DNA from: Bacillota bacterium
Lineage (GTDB): Bacteria; Bacillota; Clostridia; Lachnospirales; Lachnospiraceae
Length of the DNA stretch: 15,022 nt
Direction: 5' to 3'
Assembly (NCBI GenBank): GCA_023442465.1
Contig: JAEZZQ010000022.1
Location: 1 to 15,022 of the forward strand
In this document: positions 1 through 6,763 of the stretch, one piece after another
Layout: each line of letters starts with the position of its first letter
Numbering within the stretch: the stretch's first letter is position 1
Position numbers and translations under genes: made by a program
The notes under the pieces: generated by a model
Told to the model about the DNA's origin: nothing
Seen by the model: only the letters and a program-made list of their open reading frames with translations
Database searches by the model: none

Positions 1-124
1 AAAACAGATCGGAGGAAAGGAACATGAAGAATTATAAAGATAGCGATTATGCAAGGAATAAATTCAGCGATGGCATTGTCTACCGCTTTGCAGACCGTAT
101 CGTGGAAATTACGCTTAAGGATTA
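1..124. repeat. Terminal direct repeat, left copy
   Basis: These 124 bases are identical to the last 124 bases of the window (14899-15022). They contain the ribosome site and the first 33 codons of the sigma-like gene. The repeat starts exactly at the right arm of a 12-bp inverted repeat (left arm at 14876-14887). Either the molecule is a 14,898-bp circle, or the unit is tandemly repeated, or two separate copies of the sigma-like gene flank the region. Confidence 0.97.
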
Positions 125-518
125 CCTTGGGGAAAATCCAGACAAAACGGTAGAGGATTTTATGGAGCTAAAAGCCCTGTCAGATGAAATTTATCATCAG
201 CAGGTGATAAACGATAATCGGACAAGCCGTTTGGATGTAAGTATCAACGGACTGGAGGATACCGGGCAGCTTGCCACAGCACCTTTGGATACGGAATGGA
301 TACATAAAAGTGATAGTAGAAACGCCATGGAGGCGGCAAAGCAGCTTATGGACAGCGGAGATTTGACAGAGGTACAGCGGCGGCGGTTTATTTTGCATTT
401 CTTTCAAGGGTTATCCTATCGGCAAATTGCAAACCGTGAAGGAGTGCATTTTACTTCTGTTCACGAAAGCATCGAAGCAGCTACGGCAAAACTGCAAAAG
501 TTTTTTGAAAAAATTTAA
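24..518 (+). CDS. Sigma-70 region 4-like DNA-binding protein, mobile-element type
   Basis: A 164-residue protein. Residues about 112-163 form a sigma-70 region 4 helix-turn-helix: 'LTEVQRRRFILHFFQGLSYR' followed by 'QIANREGVHFTSVHESI'. It has no region 2, so it probably cannot melt a promoter alone; it may act as a small alternative sigma or a DNA-binding regulator. The N-terminal part (DSDYARNKFSDGIVYRFADR) matches my memory of small sigma-like proteins in clostridial integrative conjugative elements of the Tn1549 type, where they sit near excision or recombination genes. No such gene is present here. The start is set by GGAGGAAAGG seven bases upstream. Its beginning is repeated exactly at 14922, and an inverted repeat lies just before it there. 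The family call is fairly safe; the role on an element is inference. Confidence 0.85.
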   Translation: MKNYKDSDYARNKFSDGIVYRFADRIVEITLKDYLGENPDKTVEDFMELKALSDEIYHQQVINDNRTSRLDVSINGLEDTGQLATAPLDTEWIHKSDSRNAMEAAKQLMDSGDLTEVQRRRFILHFFQGLSYRQIANREGVHFTSVHESIEAATAKLQKFFEKI

Positions 519-546
519 TTTCGTACCCCTACACCCCATGTTTTTT

Positions 547-575
547 TTGACATTGGGTAACCTAAACGGTAAACA
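547..575 (+). promoter_or_regulatory. Possible promoter after the sigma-like gene
   Basis: TTGACA (547-552) is followed after 17 bases by TAAACA (570-575). The -35 is perfect and the -10 is poor. An imperfect inverted repeat, ACCCCATG (533-540) and CATTGGGT (551-558), overlaps the -35 with a T-run between its arms. A transcript from here would run into the riboswitch remnant at 649-790 and then antisense to the kinase gene. Weak evidence. Confidence 0.3.
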
Positions 576-648
576 GTGAATAATTGCCGTCTGCTGATAC
601 ATACTGCCCACTTCACCACGGTTTAGAAAATGTCCTTATGATACTGTG

Positions 649-783
649 GAGAAAGCCGAGGGTTTAAGGTGCCTTAGGACGCTATGATAGCCTGACTACA
701 AAAACCGCATAGAGCCTGCTCACAGAATAAAGGGCAGGCTCTTGCCGTATTTTACAAATATCTGTGGTGTCAGGCAGAGCGTA
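649..783 (+). ncRNA. Degenerate 3' half of a c-di-GMP-I (GEMM) riboswitch
   Basis: This stretch aligns with the intact aptamer and leader at 14475-14609. Shared pieces include GAAAGCCGAGGGTTTAAGG (right copy: CAAAGCTGAGGATCTAAGG), GCTATGATAG, a following AGAGCCTGC hairpin, CTTGCC(G/A)TATTTTAC and a GTGGTATCGGGCAG-like tail. The 5' half that carries the GGGCAAACC and GGGACGCAAAG core is missing, so it should not bind c-di-GMP. It occupies most of the gene-free 519-840 stretch. No plus-strand gene follows it; the antisense kinase gene ends at 841. It looks like a truncated duplicate or recombination scar. Confidence 0.7.
711..742 (-). terminator. Hairpin downstream of the kinase gene, likely terminator
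   Basis: AGAGCCTGCTC pairs with GGGCAGGCTCT across a 10-base loop. Read on the minus strand, the hairpin is followed by ATGCGGTTTTTG, so it can end transcription of the regulator/kinase pair whose last gene stops at 841. Read on the plus strand it is followed by TTGCCGTATTTTAC, a weaker T tract. It is shared with the hairpin at 14536-14567. Confidence 0.55.
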
Positions 784-840
784 CACTATGAGCGATGGCA
801 AAAAAGCACAATATGAGGAATTAATAGTTAAAACAATCTT

Positions 841-2112
841 CTATGCAGTGGCCTGAAATATAAACCAGCCGTCCTTGACTGAAAACTGGAATACACCGCC
901 ATGCTTTTCCACGATATGTACCATGCTCTTTGTGCCGAAGCCATGTCCCTGTTCTTTTGATATTGGGAGCCCCTTCTGGAATACCGGCTCTGCCTGATAG
1001 CTGTTGCGAATGTCAATGCACAGCTTAGTATTCTTAGAGTACACACGCAGCTGGATGATTCGTTTGTTGCTGTCAGGGATCTGTTCACAGGCATGAATGG
1101 CGTTTTCCAAGGCGTTTGACAATAGAGAGCAAAGCTCAGTATCGCTAAAGGGAAGCGAATCAGGCAGTTTCGCATCCACCGTCAGCAGGATTGACCCTTG
1201 TTTCGCTTTCGTAGCGAAAGCGGATAAAATCAGGTTGACGGTTTCATTTTCGCAAAAGCGCAGGGGCGTGATGGCATCCATGTCGGACTGGGCAGTTCGT
1301 AGGTACTCTTTAATCCCCTCTATGTGTTCCTTTGAGGCCAGTCCCTGTAAAAGGGCAAAATGGTGGCGCATATCGTGCCGATAGGCTGCGGCATTCTGCT
1401 GTAGCTGCCGCAGAGAAGCAAACTCTGTCTGCGCCAACCGAAACTGTGCATCCAACATATCCTTTTCTCTTTGAAGGCTTGCCTGTTTTTGTGTCTCAGC
1501 GTAGTAAAGGATAACAAACACAAAATAGAAAACGGATATTGTTGAGGGCATGAACTGTACCGCCCATTCGGTGCCACTGTAAAGCACATCGGTGTAGATG
1601 GCGGTTATGTAGTCAAATAGATAGTAAAAAAACGGGACTCCGCCTAAAAACAAGCAGGATTTAGTGGACTTTTCCATCAACTGCCGGACAGAGCCAGCCA
1701 CATATCTTTTCAAGAAGTAATAGGCCAAAAAAACGGATGCTATATAAAAAATATGGTCTGCAAGCCTGCTGTCCAAAACGGCTCCTGCAAGGAAACCAAA
1801 CCAGCGTGGCGCTTGACAGCAAAGATAACCGGAAAGCACGCTGACAGTGGATATGAGCCACGGCCGCTTATAGTAGAAAGAGAATATTACGATTAGCGGC
1901 AGATGGATAATCAGCGGATACAGCTTTGATGTCAAATCCAAGCCCAAAAGCAACCAACTGGCGGTTTGAACGAAAAGGAAAATGACACAGAGTAAACCGG
2001 TAGTGAACCTGTTTTTCTTTGTGGGTTCTATTCCCGCAAAGAGAACAGTCACCGTGATGCCAAAGACCAGAGAAACCCCAAATCGTAAGAGTCCTATAAC
2101 TGTTACAGCCAT
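841..2112 (-). CDS. GHKL-family membrane sensor histidine kinase (AgrC/NatK-like)
   Basis: A 423-residue kinase that should autophosphorylate on histidine and pass phosphate to the adjacent LytTR regulator. Residues 1-205 hold about six hydrophobic segments. A coiled linker spans about 206-240. The phosphoacceptor motif YRHDMRHHFALLQG has its histidine at about 246. The ATP-binding domain shows the N box NALENAIHAC (333-342) and the G box GHGFGTKSM (389-397), giving the GHKL rather than the classical HisKA architecture. The gene starts 1 base after the regulator's stop, and its ribosome site lies in the regulator's last codons (GGAGGAGGACG), so the two are probably co-translated. There is no agrB-like processing gene or obvious pheromone precursor nearby, so the signal is unknown. 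Its 3' end borders the riboswitch remnant. Confidence 0.93.
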   Translation of the reverse strand: MAVTVIGLLRFGVSLVFGITVTVLFAGIEPTKKNRFTTGLLCVIFLFVQTASWLLLGLDLTSKLYPLIIHLPLIVIFSFYYKRPWLISTVSVLSGYLCCQAPRWFGFLAGAVLDSRLADHIFYIASVFLAYYFLKRYVAGSVRQLMEKSTKSCLFLGGVPFFYYLFDYITAIYTDVLYSGTEWAVQFMPSTISVFYFVFVILYYAETQKQASLQREKDMLDAQFRLAQTEFASLRQLQQNAAAYRHDMRHHFALLQGLASKEHIEGIKEYLRTAQSDMDAITPLRFCENETVNLILSAFATKAKQGSILLTVDAKLPDSLPFSDTELCSLLSNALENAIHACEQIPDSNKRIIQLRVYSKNTKLCIDIRNSYQAEPVFQKGLPISKEQGHGFGTKSMVHIVEKHGGVFQFSVKDGWFIFQATA

Positions 2113-2113
2113 T

Positions 2114-2842
2114 TTAAGCGTCCTCCTCCATTTGATAATTCAGATACTGCTGCTTCATATCCTTGGCCTTGCCCTGTGCGACAGGAATAGCGGAAAGGGT
2201 CTGCAAGGTTATCTGATGGTTTTCGATGGTATCCACATACTGCATATTCACAAGATAGGAGCGGTGAGGTTTGATAAAACACCCATATTTCAGCAGGCTA
2301 TCGCAGACAGAGGAAAAAGGCTCTGTACATTCAACCACCTTGCCGGAGCGCAGATGATAGAGTACGTTTCTGCCGATGACCTCGGCAAAGATCAAATTGG
2401 AGATCAATATTTTTTGAATCCCCTCATTGCTCTTTACGATGACAGCATCCTCTTCCTCTTTCGCTTTGATCTGCTCCAGCAGCTCGTCAAAGGTGAAGAA
2501 CAGCTTCTCCTTTGAAATTGGCTTGAGTACATAGTTGATAGCTTTCACTGAATAGCTTTCCAAAGCAAATTCGGGCGATGAGGTAAAGAATAAAATCGGC
2601 GCGGTTTTGTCAAAACCGCGGATCGCCTTCGCCACCTCAATACCCGTAAAGCCCGGCATAATGATGTCCAAACAGTATATATCAAGCCGCTTTCCTTTTT
2701 CCAAGGCCGAAATCAATTCAAATCCGTTTGGAAAGACGGCGTGTTCGCAGCTTAGCTGTCTTGATGTTCGGTACAGGTCGATGAGATGTACCATATTGGA
2801 TAGCTCTTCAATATTATCGTCACAGACTGCAATTTGCAGCAT
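2114..2842 (-). CDS. LytTR-family response regulator (AgrA/LytR-like)
   Basis: A 242-residue cytoplasmic transcription regulator. The receiver domain (1-120) carries the acidic pair CDDN (residues 7-10), the phosphoacceptor Asp59 in CLDIIMPGFTG, FFTSS (85-89) for the switch threonine, and Lys107 in VLKPI. A LytTR DNA-binding domain follows (about 135-237), including KPHRSYLVNMQYV and the end motif IPVAQGKAKDMKQQYL. LytTR proteins bind direct repeats spaced about two helical turns, which fits the 21-bp-period repeats at 2911-2943 and 4980-5012. The start is supported by GAGAGGAGGAACGCTT before the ATG. It is the first gene of the minus-strand pair with the kinase. The adjacent operator suggests it controls itself and the divergent WG-repeat gene. 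Confidence 0.95.
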   Translation of the reverse strand: MLQIAVCDDNIEELSNMVHLIDLYRTSRQLSCEHAVFPNGFELISALEKGKRLDIYCLDIIMPGFTGIEVAKAIRGFDKTAPILFFTSSPEFALESYSVKAINYVLKPISKEKLFFTFDELLEQIKAKEEEDAVIVKSNEGIQKILISNLIFAEVIGRNVLYHLRSGKVVECTEPFSSVCDSLLKYGCFIKPHRSYLVNMQYVDTIENHQITLQTLSAIPVAQGKAKDMKQQYLNYQMEEDA

Positions 2843-2881
2843 AAGCGTTCCTCCTCTCTATGATTCTATTTCTCCAAGCTG

Positions 2882-2910
2882 ATTTTACCATAAAAACCGA
2901 CAATCTGAAA
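2882..2910 (-). promoter_or_regulatory. Putative promoter of the regulator/kinase operon
   Basis: On the minus strand TTTCAG (plus-strand 2905-2910) lies 17 bases before TAAAAT (plus-strand 2882-2887), about 40 bases upstream of the regulator start. The -35 directly abuts the first direct repeat of the divergent operator at 2911, so regulator binding there could also affect this promoter. Confidence 0.5.
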
Positions 2911-2976
2911 CTATGATTCATGTCGAAAAAATCATGTTTCATGCAGCGGACGGTTTTTAGGGCAGATTTTTGATAG
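2911..2976 (+). promoter_or_regulatory. Putative LytTR operator and promoter of the WG-repeat gene
   Basis: Two 12-bp direct repeats, CTATGATTCATG (2911-2922) and TCATGTTTCATG (2932-2943), start 21 bp apart, the geometry expected for a LytTR dimer. They are followed by GCAGCGGACGG and by TGATAG (2971-2976) as a possible -10 with no good -35, which fits activator-dependent transcription. A 41-base stretch (2917-2957) is identical to 4986-5026 upstream of the first lipoprotein gene. The match to the published LytTR nonamer is only partial; the geometry, recurrence and position beside the regulator carry the call. Confidence 0.65.
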
Positions 2977-3032
2977 ATTGAACGTGGAACAATAAACGGT
3001 ATTTCGTTCATTTAAAAAGGAGGAACAACATT

Positions 3033-4940
3033 ATGAAAAAACGATTTATGAGCATACTGCTCACACTGTGCATGGTGCTTACCCTGCTGCCGACAACGGC
3101 GTTTGCATCAGGCTGGGCAGCAGAAAACACGATTACCAAAGGTTGGTACCATCTCCGCTGTATGAACAATTACCTCAATTTGACTGCCGACGGAGCCGCA
3201 GAGCTACGCAAGCTTTCTGAAAATGAAACCTTTTATGTGGAAAGCAAGGGCGGCAGCCAATATACCTTGAAAATGAAAAACGGCAGATATTTGGGGCTTG
3301 AGGGTACGAGAAAAGACGGTGTGAGAGTAAAAGCGGTAGATAGCCCTTATACTTGGCTTATCCATTGGGAAGCGACTAACTTTAACAAAGAAAAGTCGGA
3401 CATTTTCAGTTTGCGTCCGCCCGAAGCTTCAAAAATGGTCGTTAATGCATCCGGTGAGAAAAATGCGGACGGAACTTCCATTATTATATGGAAACATGAG
3501 AAGTTAGACGCCCCTAATCATGCTGAATTTCGGTTTATTCCTGCAACCACAACAGCAGATCCTACCGGTGAGAGATGGACAACTTATAAAGAAAATGGGT
3601 TGATGGGCTACAAAGACCAGAGCGGCAAAGTGGTGATTAAGGCGCAGTTTGATGACGCGGAAAAGTTTTCTCAAGGGATAGCCAGGGTTTATGATAAGTC
3701 CAAAGGTGCGGCCGCTTATATCGACACCACAGGCAAGCTCATCACGCCGTTCAAATATTACTCTGCTGCGAGTAGTCATATCGTTTATGACGGTTTGATG
3801 CTGGTAGGTATCTATGGGGATGATGTAGTCAAGGCCATTATGAATGGGGACGGCGTAGCGTACACCGAGTCGGTAGGGAGCGATACTGTAGTCGTGATGA
3901 AAAGCGGCAAGAAACTTAAATATGACCTCAAATACGGCTTTATCGACACAAAAGGAAAAGAAGTAATACCGCTGCAATTTGATGAAGCATCCTCATTTCA
4001 AGAAGGTATGGCAACGGTGTTCAAGTCCCAAGGCTGGTATGAAGGCTTTGCTATTAACAAGATTGGTTATATTGACACAACGGGGAAGATGGTCATCCCG
4101 TATCAGTATGGCGGCGACAACCTTTATGATGGGAACGTTTTCAACTACAAAGAAGGATTGACCTGCTTCTTCAAGTACCTCGGGAAGGATGGCTTGTCTG
4201 CTGACGGGTGGGTTTCATATGCTCCGGGAGGCATAATGGATAAGACAGGTAAGGTTATCGTCCCGCCCAACCCTGATAGATATTATCATTCAGATCAGTT
4301 TGGTCTCCAATGGAAAGATGGCGTTATTGTGAACTTCTACTCCACGGAAGTGAATGCGAAAGGTATACCCACAAAAGGCGGGGGAAAAGAGTGGTCTTTC
4401 ACGGAGTTATACAACTATTCGGGTAAGTTAATTAAAAAACTCGATGAATACACCGATGCTATGCCTATAGGCGGCGGATTTACGCTGGCCCTTCACCAAG
4501 TACCCTATGGTAAAACGGTAAAATATCTGGATACCGAAGCCTATGAGGGTTATTGGACTGTCTTTGACCGCAACGGCAAGATTGTGGTTGATAATGTGCA
4601 AAAGAATAACTTCTACCTTCTTAACAGTGCTTATGGATATGCGAACGGCTACGTCTATTTCGGCGGCGAAGGCTATAAGGTCTCTGAGACGCCTGCCATG
4701 GTCACACCAACCCCCAGAACCGAAGTGACCGCCACACCAAGCAAGACGAGCTTTGTTATGAGCAGCAAGCCCGTATCTGTTACAGCGGCATATAGCATAA
4801 ACAGCACCAACTACCTTCAACTGCGCGAGTTTGCACAAAAACTCTCCGGCACAGCATCGCAGTTCAACGTGTATTGGGACGGTGCAGCAGGTCAGGCAGT
4901 TATTCAGCCCGGCGTGGCCTATACGGGGTCAGCATCATAG
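3033..4940 (+). CDS. Secreted beta-trefoil/WG-repeat protein with C-terminal stalk domain
   Basis: A 635-residue exported protein. The signal peptide MKKRFMSILLTLCMVLTLLP ends near AFA-SG (residue 26). Residues about 35-172 resemble a ricin-type or fascin-like beta-trefoil (GWYHLRCMNNYLNL, MKNGRYLGLEG, GTSIIIWK). WG-type repeats follow at about 183-415, for example YKENGLMGYKDQSGKVVIKA, YGFIDTKGKEVIPLQFDEA and IGYIDTTGKMVIPYQYGG. The C-terminal part (about 575-630, INSTNYLQLREFAQKLSG) resembles the copper-amine-oxidase N-terminal 'stalk' domain of clostridial surface proteins. No catalytic motif is recognised; a binding or surface role is likely. The ribosome site is AAGGAGGAAC. It is preceded by the putative LytTR operator. 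The reading frame ends in three successive stop codons (TAG TGA TAA). Confidence 0.88.
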   Translation: MKKRFMSILLTLCMVLTLLPTTAFASGWAAENTITKGWYHLRCMNNYLNLTADGAAELRKLSENETFYVESKGGSQYTLKMKNGRYLGLEGTRKDGVRVKAVDSPYTWLIHWEATNFNKEKSDIFSLRPPEASKMVVNASGEKNADGTSIIIWKHEKLDAPNHAEFRFIPATTTADPTGERWTTYKENGLMGYKDQSGKVVIKAQFDDAEKFSQGIARVYDKSKGAAAYIDTTGKLITPFKYYSAASSHIVYDGLMLVGIYGDDVVKAIMNGDGVAYTESVGSDTVVVMKSGKKLKYDLKYGFIDTKGKEVIPLQFDEASSFQEGMATVFKSQGWYEGFAINKIGYIDTTGKMVIPYQYGGDNLYDGNVFNYKEGLTCFFKYLGKDGLSADGWVSYAPGGIMDKTGKVIVPPNPDRYYHSDQFGLQWKDGVIVNFYSTEVNAKGIPTKGGGKEWSFTELYNYSGKLIKKLDEYTDAMPIGGGFTLALHQVPYGKTVKYLDTEAYEGYWTVFDRNGKIVVDNVQKNNFYLLNSAYGYANGYVYFGGEGYKVSETPAMVTPTPRTEVTATPSKTSFVMSSKPVSVTAAYSINSTNYLQLREFAQKLSGTASQFNVYWDGAAGQAVIQPGVAYTGSAS

Positions 4941-4979
4941 TGATAATCCGAAAGGTGTGAACCCTTTTCATATCCAAAA

Positions 4980-5046
4980 TCATGTTTCATGTCGAAAAAA
5001 TCATGTTTCATGCAGCGGACGGTTTTCTGTGGCAGGTTTTTGATAG
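4980..5046 (+). promoter_or_regulatory. Second putative LytTR operator and promoter, before the lipoprotein genes
   Basis: Two perfect 12-bp direct repeats TCATGTTTCATG at 4980-4991 and 5001-5012 start 21 bp apart. The whole block through TTTTTGATAG and GTGAACG matches the block at 2911-2984 with few differences. TGATAG (5041-5046) is the possible -10, 28 bases after the second repeat. It sits about 55 bases before the first lipoprotein start, so that gene and perhaps those behind it join the same regulon as the WG-repeat gene. Confidence 0.65.
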
Positions 5047-5081
5047 AGTGAACGCAGGAAATCTCCCCTATACAACCCAAC

Positions 5082-5185
5082 AGAAAACGGAGGATTTAGA
5101 AATGAAAAGGTTACTGGTACTTATAATGGCACTTGCCATGACGCTAAGCCTTGCAGCCTGCGGAGGAAGCGATTCTGCTCCCGCA
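5082..5185 (+). repeat. Duplicated leader module of the lipoproteins, first copy
   Basis: This segment, from the ribosome site to just past the lipobox codons, aligns without gaps to 5533-5636 (offset 451). The shared stretches include TTACTGGTACTTAT, GGCACTTGCCATGACGCT and AGCCTTGCAGCCTGCGGAGG. Similarity ends in the linker, and the mature domains look unrelated. Confidence 0.85.
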
Positions 5186-5506
5186 ACGTCTCCTTCCACA
5201 CCCGCACAAGTCGAGAAAATGGAATTTACAGCAGAACAGCAAGCCCTTGCACAGGATTTTATGAGCATGGCAGAAGAATTTGATGCAATTGCTGACAAGG
5301 TAAATGCAAGCCCTGAGCTTTTGGAAAATGAAGAGCTTGTCACTGCTATGAATGACCTTTCCAATGAAATTATCAAGGCGGACGAATACTTTGCCAGTCC
5401 TGAAACGCTCACACCTGAGATTATGGGGGCCCTGACAGTAGCCATTGATGTAGGCCGTACATTCATCGCTGAAGCCAGTGCCGCTTTAGAAGAAATCGGC
5501 CATTGA
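5102..5506 (+). CDS. Small lipoprotein with helical mature domain
   Basis: A 134-residue lipoprotein. The N-terminus MKRLLVLIMALAMTLSLAAC is a type II signal with lipobox LAAC, lipidated at Cys20 after signal peptidase II cleavage, followed by a Ser/Pro/Thr-rich linker. The mature part is acidic and probably all helical (for example FTAEQQALAQDFMSMAEEFD and ALTVAIDVGRTFIAEASAAL); I do not recognise the family. The reading frame is open back to an ATG at 4982, but that start lies inside the operator repeats. The ATG at 5102 has CGGAGG upstream and begins the signal peptide, so it is preferred. The leader is nearly identical to that of the next gene. It lies directly downstream of a putative LytTR operator. 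Confidence 0.85.
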   Translation: MKRLLVLIMALAMTLSLAACGGSDSAPATSPSTPAQVEKMEFTAEQQALAQDFMSMAEEFDAIADKVNASPELLENEELVTAMNDLSNEIIKADEYFASPETLTPEIMGALTVAIDVGRTFIAEASAALEEIGH

Positions 5507-5532
5507 TATTCCCTGCACACCACAAAAGCAAA

Positions 5533-5636
5533 AGAAAATGGAGGAATTTATAATGAAAAAATTACTGGTACTTATGGTGGCACTTGCCATGACGCTGAGC
5601 CTTGCAGCCTGCGGAGGAAACAATTCCGCGCCCGCT
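5533..5636 (+). repeat. Duplicated leader module of the lipoproteins, second copy
   Basis: Second copy of the module at 5082-5185. It carries the ribosome site, signal peptide and lipobox codons of the second lipoprotein. Differences are mostly single substitutions, some synonymous. Confidence 0.85.
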
Positions 5637-6116
5637 TCCACGCCTGAGACATCGGCGCCTGTCGCTTGGGATGTCACACTTGTCAACAAGGTAGCAAATT
5701 ACACCGCGCTGCTCATTCCCAGCGATTTTGGCGAATTTAGTGACAAAGACGGCTACGCTGTGGCTGAAGGTCCCAATGCCAGCATTGTCGTAACACCTAC
5801 ATTCCCATCGGATACATGGATTGAGGATGTTACCGAGGACTATATGCTTGAATCACTGGGGGATACCTATTCCAACATCAAGGTGCTTGCTTTTGATAAT
5901 CCTGCTAACCTTGCGGGAGTGGATTCCTTATCCTTCCTCTGCACAGGCGACAGCAATACCAGTGGCAAGAACGTAACCACTTGTCAAATTATTTTATATT
6001 TCGCAATCGATGGTCAGAATTGCGAGCAGCATATTGCTTTTACTTACAGCACAGGGGCAAATTCCTCCCTTGAGGCGAATCTGGCCGATATACTTCCGAG
6101 TATCACATTGGAGTAA
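5553..6116 (+). CDS. Lipoprotein of unknown function
   Basis: A 187-residue lipoprotein with a type II signal MKKLLVLMVALAMTLSLAAC (lipidated Cys20) and a linker GGNNSAPASTPETSAP. The mature domain looks alpha/beta (VTLVNKVANYTALLIPSDFG, SIVVTPTFPSDTWIEDVTED, CQIILYFAIDGQNCEQHIAF) and resembles small secreted proteins that pair a short stress- or signal-related lipoprotein with a regulator, but I cannot name the family. Two further cysteines (in TTCQI and QNCEQ) could pair. An upstream in-frame ATG at 5538 overlaps the ribosome site ATGGAGGAATT; the start at 5553 begins the signal peptide. It follows the first lipoprotein by 46 bases, so the two are likely co-transcribed. Confidence 0.85.
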   Translation: MKKLLVLMVALAMTLSLAACGGNNSAPASTPETSAPVAWDVTLVNKVANYTALLIPSDFGEFSDKDGYAVAEGPNASIVVTPTFPSDTWIEDVTEDYMLESLGDTYSNIKVLAFDNPANLAGVDSLSFLCTGDSNTSGKNVTTCQIILYFAIDGQNCEQHIAFTYSTGANSSLEANLADILPSITLE

Positions 6117-6139
6117 TCACGCATACAGGCAACAAAATA

Positions 6140-6170
6140 GGCAGACGGACAGAACTGTGGTCTGTCTGCC
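6140..6170. other. Strong inverted repeat between the lipoprotein and LemA genes
   Basis: GGCAGACGGAC pairs with GTCTGTCTGCC (11 bp with one G-U) across a 9-base loop. On the plus strand an A-rich tract follows rather than a T-run, so it is not a standard terminator for the lipoprotein genes. It may stabilise the 3' end, attenuate read-through, or act as a processing site between the lipoprotein genes and the LemA gene run. Confidence 0.6.
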
Positions 6171-6200
6171 CATCAAAAAATTAAAAAAGGAGACTTTATT

Positions 6201-6755
6201 ATGCTGCCAACTTTCATCACAATCGCCGTAATTATTGCGGTCATTGTTCTATGGATCATCTCCACCCAGCGCAGACTGGTGGTGCTGGATGAGAATATCA
6301 GCAATGCCATGAGCCAGATCGGGGTGCAGCTTTCCAGCCGTTTTGATGCTCTGACGGCCCTTTTGGATTTGACAAAGGGCTATGCCAAGCACGAAAGCGA
6401 AACATTAATTCAGACAATTAAATCAAGAAGAAGTGTCATCACGGCAAAATCCACGCCGGATGATGTGATGCGTCAGGAAGGGGTTATTGCCGAAGCCTTG
6501 GGCAGGATTGCCATGGTAACGGAGCAATACCCCGACCTAAAAGCAAACCAAAACTATATCAAAACCATGGATGCGGTGCAGACCTTTGAAAACATGGTGC
6601 GCACCAGCCGCCTGATCTACAACGACAGCGTGACCAAGCTCAACCGTGAAATCCGAATGTTCCCAGTCTCTGCCATTGCCGGGATGCTGGGTTTTCAGCA
6701 AAGAGAGTATCTTGTGGAGCAGGCGGATAAAGCAGATATGCCAAGCATGAAATGA
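6201..6755 (+). CDS. LemA family membrane protein
   Basis: A 184-residue LemA-type protein. An N-terminal membrane anchor (residues about 3-20, PTFITIAVIIAVIVLWII) is followed by a long helical domain with the family hallmarks: VVLDENISNAMSQIGVQLSS near the membrane, RFDALTALLDLTKGYAKHE, YPDLKANQNYIKTMDAVQ, and the C-terminal YNDSVTKLNREIRMFPVSAI. The short N-terminal segment faces outside and the helices are probably cytoplasmic, as known for the family; its biochemical role is unsettled. The ribosome site is AAAAAAGGAGAC. It leads a tight gene run: its stop overlaps the start region of a DUF2207-type protein, the commonest genomic partner of LemA, which supports a joint membrane function. 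Confidence 0.93.
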   Translation: MLPTFITIAVIIAVIVLWIISTQRRLVVLDENISNAMSQIGVQLSSRFDALTALLDLTKGYAKHESETLIQTIKSRRSVITAKSTPDDVMRQEGVIAEALGRIAMVTEQYPDLKANQNYIKTMDAVQTFENMVRTSRLIYNDSVTKLNREIRMFPVSAIAGMLGFQQREYLVEQADKADMPSMK

Positions 6756-6763
6756 GGTGCCCG

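Noticed and set aside
788..856. 22-codon plus-strand frame starting ATGAGCGATGGC after the riboswitch remnant
   Set aside because: No ribosome site, no recognisable product, and it overlaps the antisense kinase end; at most a relic of a gene once behind the riboswitch.
828..1175. Minus-strand open frame overlapping the kinase gene
   Set aside because: It is an out-of-frame shadow of the GHKL ATP-binding domain coding region.
4982..5101. Upstream ATG extending the first lipoprotein by 40 residues
   Set aside because: The extension lies in the operator repeats and would bury the lipoprotein signal; CGGAGG supports the start at 5102.
6140..6170. Hairpin as a Rho-independent terminator for the lipoprotein genes
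   Set aside because: It is followed by an A-rich tract, not a T-run, on the plus strand; kept only as a structural element.
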